Below, piece by piece: positions 46,352 to 57,108 of a DNA stretch of 64,000 nucleotides. The notes beneath the pieces are model-generated. The model had not been told where the DNA came from and did no database searches. It was given only the letters and a program-made list of their open reading frames with translations. The stretch is from Tretioscincus oriximinensis. Its lineage: Eukaryota; Chordata; Lepidosauria; Squamata; Gymnophthalmidae. The stretch covers positions 85,181 through 149,180 of the forward strand of contig JAJVDF010000955.1 of the NCBI GenBank assembly GCA_022410635.1. Reading direction: 5' to 3'. A program made the position numbers and the translations under genes. Within the stretch, counting starts at the first letter, position 1. Each line of letters begins with the position of its first letter.

Positions 46352-47186
46352 CGCTTTGCCTCTTTATAAGTCTGTGGTGAGGCCACATTTGGAATCCTGT
46401 GTACAATTCTGGTCACCACATCTCACAAAGGATATTGTGGACCTAGAGAAGGTGTAGAAAAAGGGCAACAGGAAAGATCAAGGGTCTGGAATACAAATTC
46501 CCTTATGAAATCAGGCTGCAACATCTGGGCCTCTTCAGCCTCGAAAGATGGCATTTAAGAGGTTATCTGATTGGAGTGTATAATGGGGGGATAAGATGAA
46601 TAAAGAAACTTTATTTTCTCTCACACTAGGACCGGGAGCATTTCTTGAAACTGAAGGGCAGAAGAATGAAGACAGATAAGGGAAAGTACTTTTTTTACCC
46701 AGAGGGCCATAGGTCTGTGGAATTCACTTCCAGAAGAGGTGGTGGCAGCCTGGATAGCTTTAAGGCAGGACTAGACAAATCCATGGAAGCCAAGGATATC
46801 AACAATGGTTAGGATGGATTCCTTGGTTCTGCCTCTGGGATGGAGCAACAAGCAGGAATTCTTGAAATGGCATTTGCAAAGAGTTGAGAATAGAATAGTG
46901 TTTTGCCTCCTCCTTCTGCTTGGGATGCCCAGGGCCAATTGGTGGACCCATGTGGACTATGGCAGGACCCATTTGGTTCATCTGCACAATAGAGGGGTCT
47001 ACCATAGCCTACACTCATATGCAGATGGCATGTCCCTATTCCAAAAGTTGGGAACAGGGGAAGATTTTGCCTCTTCCTTCTGCTTGAGATGCCAAAGGGC
47101 AACTAGTGGGCCACTGTGTGAGACAGAAGGCTGGACACGGTGGGCTGTGCTCCCATTCAGCAGGGCTCCTCTCAGGTTTTTATATA
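46352..47186 (+). mobile_element. CR1-family LINE 3' end with palindromic MITE part
   Basis: Starts TATAAGTCTGTGGTGAGGCC (VRPHLE region), continues through the broken ORF2 tail, and contains part of the palindromic family at 46945-47045 (GTGGACTATGGCAGG...GTCTACCATAGCCTACAC). Confidence 0.8.
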
Positions 47187-47604
47187 GTCCAAGAAGAGCA
47201 ACTTTCATTTGATGCAAAGTCCTCTGTGTTGCTGTCTGTAGCCAGGGTGCGAACAGACTCCCCACTGTATGAGGATACAGGACAATTTTCAATCTTCTAT
47301 CTGCCCCTTTCCTCTTCTTGGTAACTTAGTCTAGGGAAATCAAATGACTGCAGACTGCTTAGTCCCCTTATCGTCTTTAGAGTATTTTGCTTTATCAGGA
47401 GCCACGGACTCCAATACAAGATTAACCACCATGAACACCAATTAGCTGCTGAAAGACATAACGAAAGGTCTTCAATTTGCCTTATTTTATTACCTATTTT
47501 TAATTGTCTCAAAGTAATTTTTTTTTAATTAAGCGAAATACAAATACATGAATAGTTGCACTGAACAAAGATGAATATGACCCTAAATTAATCCAGGAAA
47601 CATA

Positions 47605-47740
47605 GATTCTTTCTGCATTAAGCTGTAGTCTGGGATACATTTGAGGATATGGCTTGATCATCCACGTGCCAGTGTAGACTATGGCAGGCCCCATGCGGGG
47701 CCTGCCATAGTCAACACTAGCATGCNAATGGCTGAAGTAC
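47605..47740. mobile_element. Palindromic MITE copy, best hairpin
   Basis: CCAGTGTAGACTATGGCAGG, CCCCATGCGGGG centre, CCTGCCATAGTCAACACTAG: a near-perfect hairpin of about 25 bp per arm. Confidence 0.75.
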
Positions 47741-47759
47741 ATGAAACAACTTCATCTGA

Positions 47760-48640
47760 ATCTTTTAGATGGGCAGGAGGGAGCCAAATCTCTCAGGATA
47801 AACTTAAAACTTCCTCCCCCAGCCACCATTTTTATTAAGCAGGAATAATAGAATAAGCAAANCATATTACAACAACATATAACGTAACAACAATCATGTC
47901 CCTCTCACCTGAGAAGAATTCAGCATCTCTGATGTTTAGTCTTGAACCATAGTTGTGCAGGTCTGTTAGAGAAGGTAAACACACTGTGCTTCCAAATGGC
48001 AGGATCTTATCTTTGTNTTCTAAGGCCATTCATACCGTCACTGTTTTCAGCCACTTAGACACACGCTTAACAACAGACTGCTTTTGTCAACAGAGCATGT
48101 CCTCAATATGTGTGGAATCCAGAATGGCAACAGGGGCAGTATACCAGGATGCCTGAGNGCACATNGGGGGCCCATTTGGAAAAAGAGCCCTTGGGCCCCT
48201 GCTAATGCTCAACCCTGCAACCCCGGATGTACGAAGATTTTTAGAAATCTTTCTGGGTGTGCTGAGCTGACGAATGTGCCTCTTCTAAACTGTCTATTTC
48301 AGCCCCTTTTCCCCTTCTCCTCCTGGACTGTGCAGCCGGATCTGTGCAGAATGGNTTGGACAGCGACAGGCAGAGGAGGAAGAGGCAGAGCTGACTGGCA
48401 GCCTTCAGCCCCTTCGTCCAGCAGCAGATCTGCACGGAAGTGGCTGCAATGTTTTAAGGTGCTTTCCAGGGCTTTCCATTTTCTGCCCTTTGCCCTCCAG
48501 CCCTTCCTGCTTGGTCAGTTGCTCCCTTGGGGCCAAATTACTGAGATCAGCAGACAGAACACTCTGCTGCCCTTTCTGCCTTCTGTCTTGCTGCTTCTGC
48601 CAGGTAGAATGTCCCTTAACATAGCGGACACCATGAAGAA
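47760..48640. other. No gene seen; unassigned
   Basis: A 200-codon open frame (48084-48686) contains ambiguous bases, runs into the mariner MITE and shows no recognisable domain or splice site; I do not call it a gene. Confidence 0.4.
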
Positions 48641-48642
48641 TA

Positions 48643-48876
48643 CAGGGTGCTTCAAAAAATGTATACACACTTTGAACTTCCATTGAAAATTTATTTACTG
48701 TTCTACAAAGTTAAATTTCAGGATTTCCCGATTTGAACAGTCTTAACATTTGTTATTTACGTTTTATTTACATTGGACTTTAAGCTTTCTAATTTCCTGA
48801 AATTTAACTTTGTAGAACAGTAAATAAATTTTCTATGGAAGTTCAAAGTGTGTATAAAATTTTTTGAAGCACCCTG
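48643..48876. mobile_element. Mariner-type MITE with ~85-bp terminal inverted repeats
   Basis: Ends CAGGGTGCTTCAAAAAAT and TTTTTTGAAGCACCCTG, flanked by TA on both sides (48641-48642, 48877-48878). The inverted arms extend through ACTTTGAACTTCCAT and CTACAAAGTTAAATTTCAGG. Only ~60 bp lie between the arms. Confidence 0.92.
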
Positions 48877-49239
48877 TACTTCAGAAAAATATCCTGTTAA
48901 TGTGAAAATGTTCAGAACAAGCAAAATGTTTTGTCCTTTGCTGTTGATTTGTTTTGCTGTTTTGGCAATAAAAGTTTAAAAACAAATCTTGATTGTACTT
49001 TTTTCCACTTCTCATTTTTGAATTTTTNAAAAAATTAACGATAGCCTTATAGGTCTAGGTGGGGGGGGAGGCCTTTGTCTCCTAGCAACCAATAGTTTTG
49101 CACCCAATCTGCCTCTTAATGAAATAATCAAAATTGTTAATACACAGAACCTTAACAGATCCCAACAGATGGCCAACAACTATTCTGAGATGTAGCCTAC
49201 AATTTGAAGGGATACTTCCCCCCATATCTACTTGGCCAC

Positions 49240-49560
49240 ACCGTAAGATCTTCAGATGAGTCTCTCCTGACAGTCCCACCTTTTTCACTCACCAAAGGGA
49301 TGTGATTAGGTGGGAGGGGCCTCTCTGTGTAGCCCCCAGTTTGTGGAATGGTCTCCCCACTGTGGTGCATTANCCACCTGCAGTCTACATGTTCATCCAC
49401 CTGGTGAAGATGCACCTNCTCACCTGTGCTTTTGGCTGAGCCAAAACTCCCCTCTCCTTGAAGACGCNGTTAGTATTTTTAAGTGCTCTGTTTTTATTAT
49501 CTTTTATTGTCATCTGCCCTTAATCCTATGGGTGTAAAGCAAAATATAAGGAAGGGTGGC
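49240..49560. repeat. Diverged interspersed repeat
   Basis: GTAGCCCCCAGTTTGTGGAATG and GGTGAAGATGCACCT words shared with 31440-31680. Confidence 0.5.
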
Positions 49561-49611
49561 CCAATTGAAGAAGGAAAATCAAAGAAGGGGGAAAGGGGGG
49601 TAGATCTAGAA

Positions 49612-49799
49612 CAGACATGGGCAAGGGGCGGCCTGAGGGCCACATGCGGCCCTCCTACTGTCTCTGACCGGCCCGCCCCTCTTAGCTCAGAGTTATATAC
49701 AGTATTGGGTAGAACTGAGTTAACTATATTAGTCCGGCCCTCTAAAACCACCCCAATTTCTCATGTGGCCCCTTGGGAAAAATTAATTGCCCACCCCTG
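49612..49799. mobile_element. hAT MITE copy 3 (188 bp)
   Basis: Perfect 8-bp target duplication ATCTAGAA (49604-49611 and 49800-49807); sequence nearly identical to copies 1 and 2. Confidence 0.92.
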
Positions 49800-49805
49800 A
49801 TCTAG

Positions 49806-50100
49806 AACATAAGAATATAAGAAGAGCCATACTGGATCAGGCCATAGCNAATCTAGTCCAGCATTCTGTCCCACACAGAGGCCCACCACATGCACCTGNG
49901 CAGGCCGAATAGAGAAAAGCAAAATATGCTCCTGTTCGTGACTCCCTGCAAATGGTACTCCAGGAGTCCTGCCTGTTGCTCCATCCCGGAGCAGCATCCA
50001 GACATACATCCTAGTACCCATGTATACCCTTGGTATCCATAAACCTGCCTAGTCCTTAAAGCCATCCATGTTGTTAGCTANCTCCACCTCTTCTGGAAGG
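49806..50100 (-). mobile_element. CR1-family 3' end (-)
   Basis: AACATAAGAATATAAGAAGAGCC through TCCTTAAAGCC and CCTCTTCTGGAAGG; it directly abuts hAT MITE copy 3. Confidence 0.82.
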
Positions 50101-51119
50101 CATGGATGTAGATAACCTAGCAAAGATCAGGCATGTAGANTTGATGGGTTCCTCCAAAGGAACAGGTTTAAACTGATGATAGATGTTCTGACCCAATTTA
50201 TGCAGAGTAAATACGCAGCTTTNAGAGCACTGAAAAATAGGCTGGCTGTAATAAGTTGCATCTTCTTCCAGGATAAATAAACACAGTCCAGACAAATTGT
50301 TTCATTCCAGCAGGAAGGCTTTGTAGCTATATTTACAAAGTCCATAAATCAAAATAGCAAAGGATATATAGGTTACTTCAGCATTTAGTTAAGTAACCAT
50401 CTCTTGAATGCATGTCACACTCCAAGCATCTTCAGAAAAACAAGCCAGTAAAATGAGTGAATGAGCAATTGAGTGATCTCAGTACCACAGAAATACAGTG
50501 ATAAGCTATAACGTCAACATTCCAGAGATCCCANGGGAAATGTGCTGCTTGGTAGACACTGAAGGCCATACTTTACCATGTGGTAGTAACCACGAACAGA
50601 CTGGTTTTAATGAGAAAACCAACATAAACAACACACAAAACATCTCTGCTACTACTCTGAGAATGCCCGATCACATTAGTCTCCAGCCAAGGTTGATCAA
50701 TATCTCAACCATCAGAATAGACCAAAGAAGAACCAAAGAAGAAATCCACCTCCATGGGATCTCTTTCCAGCTTCTGAAAGGTGCGAGACGGTACATACTG
50801 ACCCTTCACCTCTCCCGAAACAAGATCGGTTGGCTTCTCTTTGGAAACCCAATCGGCCTGGCCCTGTACCTCTGGCTTTTAATTATCTCCCTTTCACTCT
50901 TCACAAGGATGGAGCCTAAGGGAGCCTAATGGAGTGCATTAGGAAAGCTGGGAACTTTGTTCCAAAGTGCAATGAAACGCACGCCGATAACTGAAACCCT
51001 CCGTCTTGGCTGGGCTGACAGGTATCTGCGTTCTCTTGCGCATCCCTTTTGAAACAGTAATGACGAGCCGGGAGCATTTTAACCCACACAGGCGCTGTGC
51101 CCGACATCTCGCCTGGGTC
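50101..51119. other. No gene seen; unassigned
   Basis: A 143-codon open frame (50498-50929) has no recognisable domain; an in-frame ambiguous codon and no splice sites. Probably chance. Confidence 0.4.
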
Positions 51120-51480
51120 AACAGTCTAAGGTATCAGAGTTAAACTGTGCTACTGTAAATTAATGGAAAATGTAACTGCACCGGCTNGCGGATCAATGCC
51201 CGATACAGGCCAGGCCATCAAATCTTGCCGCAATGATTGAAGCATTTAATTGCCTTTCAAAGATAAGGTTGGTAATCAACCGAGGTTAAACTGATATTTT
51301 TTACTAGTTCAATTACATGCTAATGGCCGGTGCTAAGGCAGAATCCTTAACTACCTATATGTATTAAATCTTACGTGAGCAATGAAAAATTACTTAAGCG
51401 GCCTAATCGATAACTTGAGCCTTAATTACTATATTTCACTTTTAGATCTTTTGTGGGCTTGACAAATTTGGGCCACGGGA
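51120..51480. other. Candidate conserved noncoding element
   Basis: Repeat-free block with a high density of homeodomain-type cores: CATTTAATTGCC, CAATTACATGC, CTTAATTACTA, plus ATCGAT and CAAAG words. This composition is typical of developmental enhancers. Inferred, not aligned. Confidence 0.4.
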
Positions 51481-51510
51481 GACTTCCCAACAATAAGAAA
51501 CATTATTGAT

Positions 51511-51540
51511 GGGATGGGATGGGATGGGATGGGATGGGGA
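51511..51540 (+). repeat. (GGGAT)n microsatellite
   Basis: Five GGGAT units in a row, followed at 51601-51622 by an (ATTC)n run. Confidence 0.95.
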
Positions 51541-51599
51541 GGACTGGTTGCTGGTCCAAGTGCCTGGGATTTGTACAAGGTGTTATTCATTTGTTCATA

Positions 51600-52560
51600 C
51601 ATTCATTCATTCATTCATTCATTTATTTATTTTTCTTAAACTCTGCCCTATATCTGAAGGTCACAGGGCAGCCAACAATAAAAACAGAAATACAAAATTG
51701 CAATTTATAGAAGAAGAAGAAGGACTTGGTTCTTATACCCTGCTTTTCTCACCTTTCAAAGAGACTCAAAGCGGCTTACAAGGATACATTTTGCCCGAAG
51801 GCTTCCATTCCATCTTCCCCACCAGGCTGTGGTGGTTNCCATGTATCTACTTGCAGTCAGTTGCAATTTCTTGCAATTCATGCTTTCGAATAGCTGGGTT
51901 GGCTAAAGTTACAGGCTATTGGAAGGTGCTCACCCCTCCCCANGTCTCACACAGGGCTTCGAAACCCCATCTCCCAGGCGAGAGGCGGATTCCTAAGCGA
52001 CTGAGCTATCCATGCCTGCTTATTAAAACAGTATCTGAATGTGGGAAGCAAAATGGCTTTTCTTCAACCAAAGGCCAGGTGAAAGAGGTCTTCAAGGATC
52101 TTCTGAAAGAATACAGTGATGGTGACTGGTGCCCCTCGATGATGAAACTATTCCATAATCCAGGAGCAACCACCNAGAAGGCCTATCCCAGGTCCCCACT
52201 CCAACTGATGTTGAGAGAGGCAGTCAATCAGGAGGGCCTCCCCTGCAGATTTTAAGGNACAGACAGGTTGATATGGGAGGAGGTCTTCCTTTGGATATTT
52301 GGGGACAGAGTTATTTAGGGCCTTATAAATTAACANCTTGAATTGGGCTCAGTAGCAGATTGACAACCAGTGCAGGTCTTTCAAGACCGGCAAGATGTGC
52401 GTCTGGCCAGACGTTCAGGTCAGCAGTGGTCCAGCCATTGTCTTCGCACCAACTGCAGCTTCCAAACCTTTTTCAAGGGCAGCCCTGTGTAGAGCGCATT
52501 ACAAGGGTCCAGTCTNGAAGTTACCAAAGCGTGGAACACTGTGGCCACATCATCCCTATC
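51600..52560. repeat. Interspersed repeat R', split by a SINE
   Basis: ATTTATTT...CTGAAGGTCACAGGGC before and CAACCAAAGGCCAGGTGAAAG after the SINE at 51709-52019 belong to the repeat seen at 34862 and 55495. Confidence 0.6.
51709..52019 (-). mobile_element. SINE family A
   Basis: Minus strand; tail AGAAGAAGAAGG at 51709-51724, head ending GATAGCTCAGTCGCTTAGG in reverse at about 52010. Confidence 0.88.
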
Positions 52561-52832
52561 CAGAAGTNGCCATAAACACAGCACACAAACCTCGGTGTCG
52601 TTATGGAACGGTGGTAAGTATGTTTGGATAAAGATTGATTTCTGGGATCCAATGGGAATACCTTTTCATTCTGGTCTGAAACGTTATGTAGTACGCTTCG
52701 AATTAAAAGTCAGAAGAAGAAGAAAAATCAGTGCTCTGATAGGAATCGGGGAGAACTTGAAAACCCCATTCTTCATGGGTTAAAAAAAAATTAAGAAGTT
52801 AATTGGACTCCTAGATCAGCTAAAAGTCACCA

Positions 52833-53115
52833 AAGCCCTGTCCCTATGGATCCTTACTTTGGGTTATATTTCGGTAGTACTGCTGAATCTAGACCACCAT
52901 TTTGACCCACTNGGTGGCCCACCCATTGCCCTTGGGCATCCCAAGCCAAAGGCAGCAAATCCCTTACCTATTCTTGCCTCTTGGAATAAGGATCTGTCAC
53001 AATCTACACTGGCACATGGACCTGTTCCTGAATCTGGGAATGGGGCCTGCCATAATCCACCCTGGCACGTGGATGAGCTAAATGGGGCCTGCCATAGCCT
53101 ACATTGATTCACCAG
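52833..53115. mobile_element. Palindromic MITE/CR1 mosaic
   Basis: TTACTTTGGGTTATATTTCGG end, then several GGGGCCTGCCATA-type half arms (53040-53105) and a CR1 3' piece (GGCCCACCCATTGCCC). Reads as several nested fragments. Confidence 0.45.
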
Positions 53116-53339
53116 TTGCACTGCAGAAGACGGCAAAACCCTCACCTGTTTTTGACTCCTTGCAAATGGTATTTCAGGAATCCTGTCTGTTTGGGCATTC
53201 TAATAGCCAATGAATGATTTATTAAAATGCCAACTTATGATCAACTTCATAATTTCAGTAAATTCTGTCCAGAAATTGCAACATATTGCCCTCTGTGGTT
53301 TTTATTAATTTAGCCATCTAAAGGAAGCCTTTTCTTGAA

Positions 53340-53620
53340 CTGACAAAACATGATTGTATGACTGAAATGGCTCCCAAAATTAAGATCACACAGCCCTTGA
53401 GTCAACTACAGGCCACCCCCACAGTCGCCCTGTTTTGTTTAAATTAGCCAGGATAATTTATCTCCAAAACGACGCTACTGATTTGTGTACCGTAATTATT
53501 TACATTAATATTACATCATGTTAGACATATTGTGCTGTATTTTATAAAATAATGAAACCGCGACAATGCAAGACTAATTTATGTCATGCTACCACTAAGT
53601 GTCTCTGGAGGAACTCTGCA
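53340..53620. other. Candidate conserved noncoding element
   Basis: Repeat-free, AT-rich with TTAAATTAGCC, GTAATTATTTACATTAATATT and a TTATAAAATAATG stretch. Comparable in character to 51120-51480. Confidence 0.35.
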
Positions 53621-53764
53621 CCACTCAGAAATCAACCTTTTATTGGGATGGATGTGAGGACGGCTGACCAGAGCGGTTCGGCTGTGTCCAATCTGTAAGT
53701 ATTTGCTGCTTCTGATACAAATTGTATCAAGATTCANAGTATATTAAGTGTGGAAGAGAATAAC

Positions 53765-53910
53765 TTCTTCTTCCCCTTTGTCTTCCTCCTCTCCTTTCTT
53801 TTCATCTTCCTCTTCTTCTTCCTCTTCTTTTTCTCCTTCTTTCCCTTCCTCTTCCATTTCCTCTTTCTCATCCCCTTCCCTTTCTCTTCCTCCTTCTTCT
53901 TGTCCTTCCC
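53765..53910. repeat. (TTC/TCC)n low-complexity tract
   Basis: Pyrimidine run directly before a SINE A copy; another TTC tract (54210-54270) is the SINE tail extended. Confidence 0.88.
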
Positions 53911-53911
53911 C

Positions 53912-54222
53912 AGGCACGGATAGCTCAGTTGCTTAGGAATTCGTCTCTCGCCTGGGAGATGGNATTTCGAAGCCTTGTGTGGGACGTGGGGAGTGCTGAG
54001 CACCTTCCACTAGCCTGTAGCTCCAGCCAACCCAGCTATTCGAAAGCATGAATTGCAAGAAATTGCAACTGACTGCANGTAGATACATGGGAACCACCAT
54101 AGCCTGGTGGGGAAGATAGAATGTGAGCCTTCGGGCAAAATATATCCTTGTAAGCCGCTTTGAGTCCCTTTGAAAAGGTGAGAAAAGCAGGGTATAAGAA
54201 CCAAGTTCTTCTTCTTCTTCAT
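53912..54222 (+). mobile_element. SINE family A
   Basis: AGGCACGGATAGCTCAGTTG head to CTTCTTCTTC tail, inserted at the edge of a pyrimidine tract. Confidence 0.88.
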
Positions 54223-54877
54223 CCCCTTCTTCATCCTCTTCTCCTCCATCTCCTCCATCTTCCTCTTCCAAGAAGAGGATGAACCTTTTTAAAAAGGCTA
54301 TTTGCTTCGTTTTAAGCCTAGACGATGACTGATGGGCTGCTTCCTATTTTAAAAAGTTGCCTGAGAACAAATGGAACCCCAGTGCAAAATGTGACCGAAA
54401 GCCGTTGTTAACGTAAGACAGTCTCTGCCACCCCTCCAAAGCTTTGAATGTGATTTTATTTTATTCTAAACATATGAAGTCCCTTTCGGGAGGTGTGGTT
54501 GGGGGGGNGGGGGGGGAGCAGGTGGAATTATGAACCCCATAAAAGAGCAACGCGCATTTGTTAACCCAAATCCATAAATCTATTTGAATTTCTCCCCTTT
54601 GAAGAAATGACACCAAGGTATGGTCATTATAGGCCTGGTGATTCATGAGCCTTGTTACATATATGCTTTGTAACGGATGAATAATTTAGTAAGAAAAATC
54701 ACAATAATTTTGTTGTTACTCAAAAATTTATAGGTTGGCAAAAACAATTACATGGTCCCTGAAGCCGGCAGTTGAGGAACGCGGCTAATGTCGCCCACAC
54801 TGTTTTGCAACAAAGGTTTGCTGCCCCAGAGGGTCCTGCTCTGACAGACCTTTCTTTGCTGCCACGGGATGCTGCCA

Positions 54878-54968
54878 CGTTTGATGGGGCCACAGCCCAC
54901 CTAGTCCAGCCTTCTGTCTCATCCAGTGGACCTCCAGTTGCCCCTGGGCATCTCAAGCATCACGATGC
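54878..54968 (-). mobile_element. CR1-family 3' fragment (-)
   Basis: GATGGGGCCACAGCCCACC and TAGTCCAGCCTTCTGTCTC are the reverse of the CR1 subfamily 3' end. Confidence 0.6.
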
Positions 54969-54984
54969 TCAAGATGCCTAGAGG

Positions 54985-55256
54985 CTCAGTGGTACAGAAG
55001 CCAAGAGAAGCAGCCTTTTAACAGAGAGATCAGAGTTTGAGGCCCCATGCCATGCAGAGGGTTGAGCGCCCTCTACTGGCCTCAGCTTCAGCCAACCTAG
55101 CTGTTCGAAAACAAGAAATTGCAACTAGATCAATAAAGTACCATNACAGTGCAGTGGGGAAGATGGATGTAAGCTTTCGGTTGAAAAATAGCCTGTAAGC
55201 CATTCTGAGTCCCTTCAGGTGAAAAGGGCAGGTATAAAAACCCAATTCTTCTCCAA
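54985..55256 (+). mobile_element. Diverged relative of SINE family A
   Basis: CAGCCAACCTAGCTGTTCG, GGGGAAGATGGATGTAAGC and GAGTCCCTTCAGGTGAAAAG follow family A order but differ throughout; an older subfamily. Confidence 0.65.
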
Positions 55257-55289
55257 GCAGAAGAAAGCAAAACCATCTCTTCTCAATTC

Positions 55290-55400
55290 CCGGAATAGGG
55301 ACCTGCCAGATTTGGGGCCTGCCATAGTCTACACTGGCATATGGATGAGCCAAGTGGGTCCTGCCATTGTCTCCACTGGCCCACCTGTTGTCCCTGGGAT
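55290..55400. mobile_element. Palindromic MITE half-copies
   Basis: GGGCCTGCCATAGTCTACAC and GTCCTGCCATTGTCTCCAC in tandem. Confidence 0.5.
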
Positions 55401-55494
55401 TCTCAAGCAGAAGGAGGAGGCAAAATCTTACCTCTTCTCAACACTTGGAATGGAGATCTACCATCCACATTCTAGTGCTTTCCTAGCCTATTTA

Positions 55495-55715
55495 TTTATT
55501 TACATTTCTATACCACCCTATACCCAAAAGTCTTAGGGCAGTAACAATAAAAACCAATTTAACAAATTAAAACTTTTTTTTCAGCCAAAGGCCTGGTGAA
55601 AGAGGAGCATCTTCAAGTGCTTTCAAAAAATGCACCCAGAGATGGTGACTGATGCGCCTCCAGGGGGAAACTGTTCCATAGCTGGGACAACCACAGAAGA
55701 GCCCTAATAAGCATC
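55495..55715. repeat. Interspersed repeat R'
   Basis: TATTTATTTACATTTCTATACC start, CAGCCAAAGGCCTGGTGAAAG core. Confidence 0.6.
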
Positions 55716-55789
55716 TGTCATGAAGAAATGATGTAGAAAAGCAGGCAGAAATGCAACTAAGAGTAATAAAACCGGAAACAAAAATTCTG

Positions 55790-55870
55790 CCAGAACATGA
55801 GGAACCAGAAGCTGGTTGTTTTGTTATTGTTGACAACCGGTACCCTGTCTATAAACTCAGTACATGACCG
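55790..55870 (+). repeat. Unclassified repeat, copy 3 of 3
   Basis: Matches the reverse of 34780-34850 (TTATTGTTGACAACC, CCCTGTCT). Confidence 0.4.
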
Positions 55871-56054
55871 TTGCAGAGCCAGTCAACAGAAGATGCACCA
55901 CCATCTGGACAAACCTCTTCTGTCCCTATTGTCTCTGCCAACACAGACTGAGGAAAAGAAAAGCCAGTGTTTGAATGATGGCCATTAAATTCAAAACGGG
56001 TTGAGAAAGTCTTATTTGATGTGGGGTTGCGACTACATGACTGCATTCACACCC

Positions 56055-56325
56055 AGGGGAAAAAACGGGAGCGAAAGTTCTGTGGCTTTGCACTGAGTGC
56101 AGGCAATTCCTCTATAATCCACAGGGGGAGCTCTTTCACTATGGCTGGCTTCTCATTAGGGGAAAAAACGGGAGCGAAAGCTGTGTAGCTTTGCCCTGGG
56201 CACATGCAATTCCCCTATAATCCACTTGGGGAGCCCTTTTGCTATGGCTTTGTTCCCACTAGGGGAAAAAAGGGGAGTGAAAGCTATGCAGCATTGCATT
56301 GGGCGCATGCAATATGATATGTCAT
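56055..56325 (+). repeat. 103-bp tandem repeat, about 2.6 copies
   Basis: AGGGGAAAAAA-GGGAG starts at 56055, 56158 and 56261. The units also share CTTTGC, TATAATCCAC and CTATGGCT. About 85 percent similar by eye. Confidence 0.9.
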
Positions 56326-56754
56326 TCACAAAGCCACATGTCACCAGAATGGACTTCTCCTTTCAAAGTGATGCAGGTGCAGTTTTTCCGTGCTCTGACT
56401 GTGGTTTAAAGCGTTTTGTGTTTTTTAAATCATTTTTGGAGGAGCATTTTCTAGTTTTGTGCAAAACTCAATATCTGGAGATCTACATTAACTTTTTGTA
56501 AAAATGGATTTGCGCAAAGCTCAAGCATTTTTTTTTAAAAAAAGGCTGAACGGAGTGGCAAACAGACACTCCCCAAACAGATTACCCAATCAATGTGGCT
56601 GTTAATTCCAGAAGTCAATCTTGCGTGGATGATGAAACAGAACTGGAAACGGAAGAAAATGGTGGAGAGAAATGAATTCACTTCCCAGTTCTGAAAACCG
56701 CTTCTTTCACCTCCATGGGAACGCAACCCATCTCAACCATCCGCAAGCTGTTTT

Positions 56755-57108
56755 TGTTAGGGAATGAAAAATGCCTAGTCTTACTCACGGACTCAGCTGA
56801 GTAGGATGGTGCAATCCAGGTGCAAGGAAGATGATGCAATCTACCTGCAATACAGAGTTGGTGTAAGAGACATTTCATGACCTTTAGCATGATTGGTCAA
56901 AACTGTGTATATATGTAATATAGTCACTTAGAAGTTTCTCTCTTGCTGATGTTTGATGCTGTTGGGACAAGCTGTTGAAGCATGTGGCAATTCCTGAACT
57001 TGAATAAAGATCCTCCTGTGGAATGAACGGTCTGCTGTGCTGTGTGATCTCTGCCTGACTGCTACCTTTGCTCTTGAGTCTACGCTACCACTCTGAATTT
57101 AAACAACA
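56755..57108 (+). mobile_element. Solo LTR (354 bp) with GTTTT target duplication
   Basis: Starts TGTTAGGGAATG and ends AAACAACA, flanked by GTTTT (56750-56754 and 57109-57113). It contains a TATATATG box (about 56905) and AATAAA (57003-57008). A related reverse copy is at 4643-4881. No internal retroviral sequence remains, as expected after LTR-LTR recombination. Confidence 0.88.

Noticed and set aside
48084..48686. 200-codon + frame
   Set aside because: Ends inside a mariner MITE, contains ambiguous codons, no domain.
50498..50929. 143-codon + frame
   Set aside because: No domain or splice sites; a single frame in AT-rich DNA.
51511..51540. GGGAT run as an interstitial telomere
   Set aside because: The unit is GGGAT, not TTAGGG; it is a simple microsatellite.
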